Part shown: positions 10,601 through 22,600 of the stretch, in pieces
How the letters are laid out: the number at the start of each line of letters is the position of its first letter
Numbering within the stretch: position 1 is the stretch's first letter
Origin: Pelobates cultripes
Taxonomy: Eukaryota; Chordata; Amphibia; Anura; Pelobatidae
DNA: 64,000 nt
Reading direction: 5' to 3'
NCBI GenBank assembly: GCA_933207985.1
Contig: OW240921.1
Span: forward strand, 108,418,236-108,482,235
Position numbers and translations under genes: made by a program
Notes under the pieces: generated by a model
Database searches by the model: none
Told to the model about the DNA's origin: nothing
The model's input: the letters and a program-made list of their open reading frames with translations, nothing else

Positions 10601-13600
10601 GTTGTTAACATTTGTAATAATTTGCTTATTATTAGCTGTTGTACCCGCCCCCTTAAAATTGTAATGCACTACAGAATATCTTGGTGCTATATTAGCATAT
10701 ATATACCTGGGATATTTTTACCTTGTTCCTGTTCACATTAATTAGGGTTTTTCACAAAAGTCTGATTTGTCAGCCTCAAAGGTGAAATTCATTTGAATTC
10801 AAGTTATATTCCTGACATTTCACACTGAACGATCAACCTTGAATGTGTTTCACTTGTTTGCTTTTTTTACGTACCTGCTGTATTTGTAAAGTGCTGCAGA
10901 ATATTGAGATTTATGGGGAATAGTGATGTCCCGAACTGTTCGCCGAACGGTTCGCGAGCGGTTCGCCACGAACGGTTCGCCACAGACTCATCACTGAATG
11001 CGTCTGCTGACTGTGAGGTACAGGGTCAAAGTTTACTCAATGATGAGTCCGCGGCGAACCGTTCGTGGCGAACCGTGGCGAATCGTTCGCGAACCGTTTT
11101 GCGAACAGTTCGGGACATCACTAATGGGGAACACTATAAAATATCTCTTAAACATAAAATCTGCAGAATAATTGAGGGTTCCAGAAAAATTAGAATTCAA
11201 TACAATTGGGACAATTTTCATCACACTTTACTTACTTTAAAACCTGCTTTAAATTAACCCTCTCATGTTTCAAAAGATATGTTAACTACTTACCGTTATA
11301 ATGTCATGTGTTATCTGAAACAGATGCTTTAAGGAGTTTATTTACAAAAAAACACAAAATCTAGTGAAGCTAAAATTTAATTAAGAAGAAATTAAAAACA
11401 ACTAAATAAAAAAAGAAAAATCTTGACTCTAACACAGCTCGGCCATTTCGTCTGAAATTTAGCAGAGCATGAGGACATCCAGCTTTGTTTAAGGGAAAGG
11501 GATCCAGAGTCCTGTAAACTTGCATAAGCACCTTTAGTAACTGTCTGATAGACAGTTACTAGACGCTGTCTTAGTATTTCAATGTAAACATTGCAGTTTC
11601 TCAAAAACTGTCATTTTTACATTACAGAACTAAGGGAGACAGGGATATTGCACCCAGACCACTTCAATAATCTGAAGTAGTCTTGGTGCCTATCATAGGC
11701 GTGCGCAGCCTATTGCATTAGGGTGTGCACCCTAAAGCACAAGCACATGCCGCATATATATATATATATGTATGTATGTATATACATACACATATATACA
11801 CACATACACACACTGCTGTGTGTGTGTGTGTGTGTGCTGTGTGAGGGTGCTGTTAGTGTGATGTGTGTGTGACGATGCTGGTAGTGTGCTATGTGGGTGA
11901 GGGTGTTTGTGTGTGCGTGCTTGTGAGGATGCTGTTAATGTACTGTGTGTGAGGGTGCTGTTTGTGTGTGCACTTGTGAGGGTGCTGTTAATGTACTGTG
12001 TGTGAGGGTGCTGTTTGTGTGTGAGGGTACTGGTAGTGTGCTGTGTGTGTGTTTGTTAGGGTCCTGTTTGTGTTTGTAAGGGTACTGTTAGTGTGCTGTG
12101 TGTGTTTGTGAGCGTGCTGTATGTGTGTGTGGGTGCTGTATGTGTGTTGGTGCTGTATGTGTGTGGTGTGCTGTGTATGTCTGTGGGTGCTGTGTGTGTC
12201 TGTGGGTGCTGTATGTGTGTGGGTGCTGTGTATGTCTGTGGGTGCTGTGTATGGGTGCTGTATGTGTGTGCTGTGTGGGTGCTGTGTATGTTTGTGGGTG
12301 CTGTGTGTTTGTGGGTGCTGTATGTCTGTGTGGTGGGTGCTGTGTATGTCTGTGGGTGCTATGGTGGGTGTATGTCTGTGGGTGCTGTATGTCTGTGGTA
12401 TGTCTGTGGGTGCTGTATGTCTGTGGATGCTGAATGCTGAATGTCTGTGGTGTGCTGAATGTGTGTGGGTGCTGTCGTGTGTGTGCTATGTGTGTGTGTG
12501 CTGTATGTGTGTGGGTGCTGTATGTGTGGGTACTGTGTATGTCTATGGGTGCTGTGCTGTGTATGTCTGTGGGTGCTGTGTGTGGGTGCTGTGTGGGTGC
12601 TGTATGTCTGTGGGTGCTGTATGTCTGTGGGTGCTGAATGTGTGTGGGTGCTGTGTATGTCTGTGGGTGCTGAATGTGTGTGGGTGCTGTGTATGTCTGT
12701 GGGTGCTGAATGTGTGTGGGTGCTGAATGTGTGTGGGTGCTGTACGTGTGTGTGCTGTGTGTGTGTGTGTGTGCTGTATGTGTGTGGGTGCTGTATATGT
12801 GTGGGTACCGTGTATGTCTGTGGGTGCTGTATGTCTGTGGGTGCTGTGTATGTCTGTGGGTGCTGTGTATGGGTGCTGTATGTGTGTGGGTGCTGTGTAT
12901 GTCTGTGGGTGCTGAATGTGTTTGGGTGCTGAATGTGTTTGGGTGCTGAATGTGTTTGGGTGCTGTGTATGTCTGTGTGTGCTGTGTATGTCTGTGGGTG
13001 CTGTATGTCTGTGTGTGCTGTGTATGTCTGTGGGTGCTGTGTATGTCTGTGGGTGCTGTGTATGTCTGTGGGTGCTGAATGTGTGTGGGTGCTGTGTGGG
13101 TGCTGTATGTCTGTGGGTGCTGTGTATGTTTGTGGGTGCTGTATGTCTGTGGGTGCTGAATGTGTGTGTTGTGTGTGTGTGTGCTGTATGTGTGTGGGTG
13201 GGTGATTGTGGGGGGTGGAGGTGGGGGTACATTATTTGCTATCCCCCCTCCCTTCTTACCTTTTGTAGGGAGGGGAGATCGTGCTGCTGCTTCCTTCCCT
13301 GGTGGTCCAGTGAAGGAGGGGATCCTTTCTGCTGTGATCCCTGGTGGTCCAGTGGAGAGTGAACTCTAACCCCTGTGGGGCTAGAGTTCACTCTCGCGAG
13401 ATTTGAGCGTTGCAGCGGCAACGCTCATATCTCGCGAGAGGAACCCGGCGGAGCTGCCGGCAGGAGCTCCGCCGGGTCCTCTCCTGCCTCCCTCCCTGCA
13501 TGTGGGTCAGTGGGGAGGGAGGCTGAGAGCAGAGCCGGCGCTCGGATAGCGCCGGCTCTGCCTGAGCCGACAGGGGAGATCCTGAGATCTCCCCTGCCGG

Positions 13601-16600
13601 TCTCAATATGCATAGGCGTGCCGCGGGATTAGGGTGTGCCCAGGCACACCCGGCACACCCCATGCGCATGGCTATGGTGCCTATAGTGTCCTTTTAATAT
13701 GATGTTTGTAAAATTGAAGTATGCAAATGACAATGAAGTGGGTCAATGAAGTGGGTCACTCTTTACAGTTTTGTTTACAAGCAGTGACTATAATTGCTTG
13801 CTGGTTTTTGTATTTTATTTTTAAATTTTTAAAAATAGCATAATTTGCGTGTGCAGTATTTTCTTTAAACACGTCTCTACAGGTAATTACTTAATTTTCG
13901 GACATGTAGAAGCTATACTGTATCTTGTTACAGAAAATGTATATAACAAATTAAGTTATTCAATGAATTATTTTTTTCTTCTTCTTCAGACAATACACAA
14001 AAACCCAACACATACACATGTGTTTTTTCACTAGAGATCAAATGTCCAGAATAGCAAAAGTAACTCATGGCCATCAGAGCATATTCAGAGGCAAAAAAAA
14101 GACATTGTTTGCAGTATTTAACAATTCTGCCCAATATAGTCTGCACTATAACCTTGAACCATTGGGCAATTAAGACCACAACAGTATTACGCTATGTTGT
14201 ATTTTTTATTTATGTGTTAGTGATACAAGCTGGATCCCTATTCCATATGTACCATATTATACTTTTTATATAGTTACCATTTTGGGAGGTAACTGAAGGG
14301 AAGCAAGTATCCAAAGTTAAGTTTAACTTTTTATTCCACGGGTGATTTGGTGGAAGCTATTTTGTACAATATAGTCTGCAGTCTGATATATTTGCCTGCA
14401 GTGCAAGCAGTCAGCAGGCAAAAAGTTTAAGTACACGATTTAAAAAGGTGGTGTCTGAGCCTATATCTTATTATAATACATGCCTTATGGGGGTCACCAT
14501 GCCCCCGTATAACTAGCCAGAGGGCCAAATCCTTTCCTAAAGCTCACTTATGTGCTCTATGTTGTGGGATGGGGTTTATAAATATCTGATAGGGGTTCTC
14601 ACCATACACCATACCTATTACGCAGCAGGTGGGGGCTGAAAAATATACGACATGGCTGCCCAGTTCCTTTTCCCCCATGACTTTAGAGGAGGAATGGAGG
14701 CTACTAATTTCTCTCTTGAACAATACTATAGGGTAAGTGAATGGTTAATTGTTCTAGCAGTTGTAGAATGGAAACTCTCAGAATCCTCAGCAAGTTTCAG
14801 CCTAATCATCATAGGGGTATGACCTTCGGGAACCTCAGATGGTTGAGAAAAAAATTGGAGATTATTAACCAGGAGCGGACAGATAAACAGAATTTCAGTT
14901 GGGAAGAGGAGTTGTTTAACAGGAAGGGAGATGAGGAACAGGGGTAGGAACGGTTTGATTGGCTTCTTCAAGAATAAGATAAAACACACAAAAAATGTTC
15001 AACAGCGGAGGATATGTCTAAAAATAATATTACATTTGGATGAAGCATTGTTCAATTTTTTTTTTTGCAAAGTACGGCAAAGGAATCATAGTGTGCAAAA
15101 AAAAAAAGAGTCTTTTAACAGAAGGTCTTTTGTTGAGACGCAAACACATAAATAAAGTGTTACAGAAATAAAAAAATGGGAACGGCATCTATTAGAGCCA
15201 GTCCCGTATATTGAAAGAAGTATCATACTGTGTACGTGAATAGATGTGAAATTCTTCAGTTCTAATATTGCGGAGCTTGGCAACTATAGTATATTTAACT
15301 TAAACAATTCAGGTGAGAACACACCAATAATTCCTTTTGAATAAGATTTATAAAAACAAAATGTTAAATAATAGATGCAATAAAAGAAAGCATAAAGTAC
15401 AATACACATATGGTTGGCGAATGATCAGGACAGATTTAGTCCTAAAGATTTCCCTTATATATATATAAATCTTCCATGTCAAATCGGTTGCAACCATAAT
15501 ATCGTCAAAAGTAGCCTTTAAATTAATACATCAAGAAGCTAAAATTTAAGGAATATTTCATATGTTAAATCAACTTAGAGTCAATAAAACCTACAATGTA
15601 TGCAGATGATGTGATACTCACGTTGAGTGACCCTCTGACATCCTTGGAAGAGTTGATGGATATCATAAGTGAGTTTTCATTATACGCAAGATATAAACTG
15701 AATTTAAATAAATCTGCAGCACTCCTGTTTAACAGTAAAAAAGAAATGATCTAAAAAAATTTGGTTTTGACTGCACTAGAAATTCTCTTGAGTGCTTGGG
15801 TATAGAAATTACTAATGAGCCAACTAGAATGATGGAACACAACTTGTTAAATTTGTTGAAATATACAAACAAAGCAGCTCTGTCATTGTTTTTATATAAT
15901 TTGCAAAGACATCCAACGGTGATATTACCACTTGGGATCCAGGGAATGGTGAGATTTACTTACCTGAACCTGTCCCTCGTGGGTACCACCATCCTCTTCT
16001 TGCTGCTCCTCTTCAGCTCTGTACACACTCGCATGCGTGAGAGTAGAACATTGAGGTCTTTGGAGGATCACACAAAATCCTGGATAGAAAGAGATGGTCA
16101 CTAGTGATGTCTAGGAGAAATGACAAGATTTGATGGAAGTAACTTCATTTGGTTTATATTTGTCAGGCATAGGAAAATACTGAGAAAAATTAGTCCCAAC
16201 TTTTTTTCAACTGGGGTCGTTTTTATGAAATATTCATATGGGGAGTGACGGAGACACTTTAAGTGAAGTTGAAATTAAACTTTTATTTCTAAGCAATGAA
16301 CAAAGAATACTCGAGGAACATAAGGTAAGTATCTGCCTTGATGTCTCCAACCGCCCTTCATTGTAGTCCAAATGTTTTTAAACTTTCTAACTGATACTCA
16401 AACCTTAAATCTATATATGTTTTGGGAATATTATTGTAATACATTGGTTTAGCTTGATTTCTTGGAACTAAAATCCTGTTGTTCACTTTTCCTTTTCCAA
16501 GTTATAATCACTGGTTTGATGGTATGGCCTTGATGCACAAGTTCACAATTGAGAATGGATCTGTGACTTATATGAGTAAATTTCTTGAAAGTGATTCTTA

Positions 16601-19600
16601 CAAAGCAAATCAAAGTCAAAATCGAATTGTGGTTTCCGAATTTGGAACAGTGGCCATGCCAGACTGAGATCTGCTGTCCACATTCTGGGTATATATACCC
16701 TCCTTGAAGTGAAAAGTGGCAATGAGACATCAATTAAGGATAGTTTCACATAGGGCAAATCGCCTAACGAGTACATTTGAAATGCAAATACAAATTGCAA
16801 TAAATGCTGAAAAATAAATAATAAAAACTGAATAATAAATAATAAAAAACAAACAAATCATATTAAATGTTACTCAATCATTCATGAATCATAAAAATTT
16901 TTTTATACAATTAATACCAAACAATAAACATAAGAATACATAAGGATAAGTGTCCACCATCAAACCGGTGGCATAACCTCCTCAATAGAAAAATATTAAG
17001 AGGTATAAAACTAACACCTGTAGAATAGAAGTTGCATGAACCCCAAAGGGCAATTCAAATAATCGGTAATGTGTATCCACAACAAATTTATAATAATAAT
17101 TATATGGATAAGGAAAATTTGGGGGTCAAGATGCCCATGTGGTATAATACCTTGTGTTTAGACATTCATAGGAAAATAATAATTAGATAATAAAAGGATT
17201 TTTTTGTGTATGAAGCAAATAACTTTTTACACATTCATAGCCCTCAATCGACCAGAAACATAAAAAAGTAGGAGTGGATCTTGTGTTGAATGTACACACT
17301 GTTCGTAATGAATATATAAATCCCTTATCTTAACCTTATAATCAATAGTTTTATAGAGAATTAGTAGAAAGTGCATCTAATGTATTCTTAGTGTGTCTGG
17401 AGGTCGATAAGACAAAGGACCAGGGAGAGGCCACATCACTGTTATCAGAGAATAAACTAAACTAACTACGTAACATACGTCTACCTCCCTATTCTACACA
17501 ACCACTCACAAAACCATCGGGAACATAAATCATGGGGAGAAAATCCAACAAATGGGAGAGTATAAAGGTATCATGGTGGGGGAGAAGTAATATGATAAAA
17601 GCATACATAAATCCAAAGTGGGTCTATCTCTTTCGCATGTTACCTCTACACTGTCCAGAAAGTTAGTTGTCCCTGGTCCAATCGATTTTTAATAAGTTCC
17701 TTTGGGCAGGGAAACGCCCACGTATAAGCTTAAATTGATTGGCTCTAAAGATCAACCATGGGGGCTTGGGAATTCCACAGTTACAACAAACTTGGAAGGT
17801 GTATAATATTGCACAAGCAATTATCCCCCAGTCTGGCACGGCAAAGAACCAAATATGGTATAAAATGGAACAATTTCTATATAACAAAGGGAAGCAGAAG
17901 GAGGAATTAAGTACCTTATTCTGGACAAATGGAGATAAAAGAAAATATAGGTATAGTCTTAACTCTAATAGTCAAATTTTAAATAATATATTAGAAATGC
18001 TCTAGATGTGCAAGATAAAATAATTTCTAATAATTACTACAGGAACCTGCAGTGCCAGGAACACGGATATGTTTTCCTGGCACTGGAGAGTCCCTTTAAC
18101 TCCAAGTAGACTAGCAAAAATGCATTTAAATATTTCCGACAGATGTTGGAGATGTGATTCTGATAATGGAGGGATGACGCATATCTGGTGGGAGTGTGGG
18201 TCAATATTTCGTTTCTGGAGTATCGTTGCCATTAAAATAAAGAAGCTGACTAATATCAAGACAGACTTATTCCCGAGCATCTTTTTACTGCATCTAAATA
18301 TGTATCAATTCTTTGGGCAATTCTTTGCACTAGTTATACATATATTGATGGCTGCAAAAATATTGGTGGCAAGAAACTGGAGATCTATTAAGGTTCCATG
18401 TTGGGACTTAGTTCAAGAACAACTGGTACTGTATGTCAGTTAAAGATGAAAATGGGAATAGTATCAACAGATAGGAAAAGGATGAAGGAATGGCTGTTGA
18501 AGATACAACAGACGTAATTTTTATTTTTTAAATCTAACCCCCTGAACACAATACAAAGTATAATATAGCCTAACAAAAGCAGATTGGCAACATGATATAT
18601 TGAAGTCCTATCGCAGGAATAATTAAGTAGAGCTTTATAACATTAAATGATGTTTTGTGTTGAGGTGTCTGTTATGTGATGTAATATTTAAATTTTGAAT
18701 ATGAGCAATGTGTTAAAATAATGGGTATAGAAGATATATAGATATAGCTCGATTCTAAACATATAAACACATAACTGTGTCTATGTTGTAGTGTATGGTT
18801 TTGTGATTGTGTATTTATATAAAATACTTTCTGAAAATAAAAAAGATTAGATATGAAAAAAAAGCATAAAGTAATCTAAATGTACAGTAATTATGCGCAA
18901 CAATAGTGAGCCACCACGTTCCTTAGAGATAAACTACTACGATATAAGTAAAAAAAACAAAACAACATATAGTGCAGTCACATAGCATAATGTGATTTTT
19001 TTTTTAGCGAGGACACAGGCTCTCATTGGGCTATATTTGTTTATTGATAATGGAGATGGTCCTTAAAATACCCTCAAGACTTTTTAGGGTGCAATAGAAT
19101 TTTAGAAGATGCGATAAATCAACAGTTCCACTTTTAGACTGTAAATAGAACCAATAAATAGAGTATTCAGATGTATATTTAAGTGTAAACCAAAAACAAA
19201 GAAGATTCAGAATATGACTGTGTAAATCTACAAGAAAGACATAAAACAAAGCATAGTGTGATCACAAATGTTTTGTTTTATACCACTATGTTTTGTTTCA
19301 TGTCTTTCTTGTAGATTTACACAGCCATATTCAGAATCTTCTTTGTTTGTGGTTTACCTTATATGATATAGGTCGTTTGTTGGGTAGCGACCTAGGGAGG
19401 CTGTTACACGTTTTTATAAGCTAAGTACTATTGCTTATCATTTTATTTATTGTTTGAGATATATTCGTATATTTAAGTGTATCTATTTCTACACCCATAA
19501 GATTACTTGATCTATTTCACCCTTTGTACATTGCAGCAGAATATAAATAAATGATATTCTGTTTAGTAATAACCTTTGATAATGAATTAAACATTTCTAT

Positions 19601-22600
19601 TAATGGATTATCTGACCTGTCTGTTATCTTCTTAGAAGTTGTTGGGCTAAGTGGTCACCCTTGTTAACATGTACAATTTCAATAAATGTTGCCTTTCATT
19701 TCACGGTGATATAAAGCACTTGGATGTGCATGCACTGCACTATGCCAACTCATGTTTTTTCTTTTGATTCATTTAGATTATTGGATTAAAGCTGGGTAAT
19801 CAAGTTACATAAAGAGATAGGGCGAGATTTATCAAGGGGTAAATAGGTGCTATTTTGGGGTGACACTAAATATAGAGGAATCACCATGGAAACCAATGGA
19901 ATGTTTCTCAACATTTAGCACTTTGTGTCCAATATTGCACCCATTTTGTGTTGACAAAGCTGTCCCTTAGTATACAGTCCATCACACGGTACAATTGACA
20001 CACTGTTTGCAAGATTATGTCATGTCTGTCGCTCATCATACGATCAAGTTATTACAAGAAAAAAGTAGCAAATGCTTGGAAGCAATTTTAGTTTGTTTTT
20101 TTTATATCACACAGTTAAAATGCATTTTTTGTGCACTAAGCCTTAATCATGTTTTCATGCCATTGTCTTTATTTTTTATCAAAGGTCCCTTTCCCTCTGA
20201 TGTCATTTGCACACACAGCACTGTGCACAACATTGCCAGCCAAGTACTCCGTGCTCTGCCCTGGCAGGCTTAGGACGTAGAACATAAATTAAATTATACT
20301 TCCAATAAATACATGGAACATGTATTACTGCTAATACTGAGGAGTCAAGTACTTCAGAATGGCCAGTATATTGATTGGTTCCCAGTAACATATTATCACA
20401 CTGTCAGCCAGGGTTACCTCTGCCTCTCCAGGGTACGAACATTAGGCAGGGACTATAAAGGCAAAGAAAGGCGTTTTTCAAAGTTAGAAGAAATGATGGA
20501 TCTAATGGGTGAAAGTTAAAAGAAAAAATTAATTTACTCCAGATACACAGCTTTTTATTACTACCATCCATCCTAAGCATTGTTCGACTTCATCCCTTAA
20601 TTGCGAACCTTCCCAACCCAGTCAAAAAACTCTCCTTCCAGTTTATCTCCTTTACTGAGAACAACATATATACACGTGCTAATTTTAATTTTCCATTACA
20701 TCGCATGCCGTAAGAATATATATTTGGTATGAACACTTGGAAGTGCTAATATATAACATCCACTAATATGAACATATCTATTTTCAAAATCCAGCAAGAT
20801 TTGAGTATGTGACAACAGCACCTGTTTTGTCTGCATAAATCTGTCTCTTCGTGTATTAATGCAAATCTCAGCTTATTTAGGTTCTGTAACGGAACATGCA
20901 ATGAGTTACTGTGTCTTTAATCTCCCTGGAGACCCCTGTCAGTCATTGGATTAATGTTTATGGTTTCCTTCTGGTTACTAGAAGACATGTATGCTATGTG
21001 TCCTTCTTTATTCTAATCGGAATTCTACGGGGCTCAACTTTCAGTGGGAGCACAGCCATCATTTTTAGAGGACTGATTTTAAAATTTGTAATGGAGTCCC
21101 TCGTTCTGACATGTAAGTAAAAATATCAACAAATAATTAAAATATACTAGCAAGGAAATGAACCTTGTGACATAATAAATAAAAATAAATATAAACGTAT
21201 GTTCATAAATTTGGGCACCATAGGATACCTAAAATAAAGCACAATAAAATACAAAAAACATAGTGTGAACCTTTAAAAACAAATATATGGCGAAGGAATG
21301 CGGTCAGAGTTTCACTCACATGGCCCAGAGCTGTACCAGGCTCTATATTATGTGCTCTAGGGTGCCACAAATGGTTTAAGGATCCAATGTTCCTAAGTAC
21401 TGTATGAAGGATATTCATTGTTTTTAAAAGGATCAATTTATTAAATAAAATCTAACAAAAAACATTATAGTTAATATGGGTACTGTCATACAGTGGTAGT
21501 GGGAGCTAAAATAGCAAAGTCCACAGTAAGTTACACTCACCACCTCCCAGTAACCCAAGAAATATAAAGTCCATGTAGTAGAAAATAAGGAGCAAACGCG
21601 TTTTGACAGTATAGCCTTCTTCCAGTGCAAAACATATGCATTACTGTTCAGGATTCAGACTGAAATAGTTGTAGATCATTAACATTGCTGCTGTTTTATC
21701 CTACAATGTTCAATTGTTTTTAATATATTATTAAAAACAATAAAAGAATAAATAAATATAAATAAATAAAAAATGGGCAGTCCAATGCATTTCACCCCCT
21801 CTTGGGATTTCCTCAGGGACCCAAACATTGAGATAACATAAGAATAAAAATTGCAAACATATTCCAAAAGAAACAATCAATATGTCAGAACTATATATCT
21901 ACTTAAATCAGCCCTGCGCTAAGATTAGGGCCTCCAGCGCTGCATCGAGTTACAGTTTAACTATACTACGTGTGACATTACTCACCGCACAATATGCGAT
22001 TTGAAAATATGATCTGCACATGGAAACAATGGACAGGTCATTCCCACCACAAAAGTATCTGTTAAAATGTGGTGAGATTGGGTAGGAATATGAGATCGAC
22101 ATAAATCATTAAAAAATGAATTAATGTATTTTGGTGTTTATTCACTAAATAGCAAGCCCTAGTGATGAATATACGTGCAAGATTTAGTATAAAATAGTCT
22201 AGCTAGATAAAATTTTAAGTTAAGTCATTTTGGATCTTGTGCAACTTTGACGTAACTTCTCCATTTTTGGGGGGAGTATTTTGTTGGTTGGTTGTCATAC
22301 CAATCATGGACAGACAATAATATCGCTGTCTAGCTAGATTTACTACCATGCAATATATTTCTGCTCACCGAGGGGGCCTTAGTAAATTCAATGAACGCAG
22401 CTGTTAACTTAATGAATTTGCACAGTTTTTCACAGTTTGAGGACAAAAATGAAGAAGCCCCGTTTGTCAATTTGCATTGGTTACATGCAGGGAAAACTAA
22501 TTTTAGCATGAAATAGAACAGCATTTAATCCTTCTGTTATAAAAAGACAGCACAGTCTGCTGATATTCCTTCAGGAAGTGGGACAGCAATCCCTTCTCTG

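Larger units (their letters stand above)
11694..13676. mobile_element. hAT-like composite element, 2.0 kb, perfect 8-bp target duplication
   Basis: The left end is CATAGGCGTGCGCAGCC and the right end is GCATGCGCATGGCTATG-like GCGCATGGCTATG, imperfect inverted repeats. The flanks GTGCCTAT at 11686-11693 and 13677-13684 are identical. A shorter relative sits at 44240-44511. The interior is a 1.4-kb GT-rich minisatellite followed by a run of hairpins. It is inserted into a T2-like MITE whose right end (TAGTGTCCTTTTAA) is at 13684-13697. Confidence 0.85.
11520..13697. mobile_element. T2-like MITE split by the 11694-13676 insertion
   Basis: Left of the insertion are GCAGTTTCTC-AAAAACTG and CACCCAGACCACTTCA-TGAAGTAG. 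Right of it is GTGCCTATAGTGTCCTTTTAA. Joined across the duplication these match the right half of the intact copy at 34677-35177. The left boundary of the MITE was not found. Confidence 0.65.

Noticed and set aside
12093..13362. Several long open frames on both strands (up to about 229 codons)
   Set aside because: All are translations of the GT-rich minisatellite into simple Val-Cys-Gly or His-Thr-Pro repeats; there is no start context, splice structure or conserved domain.
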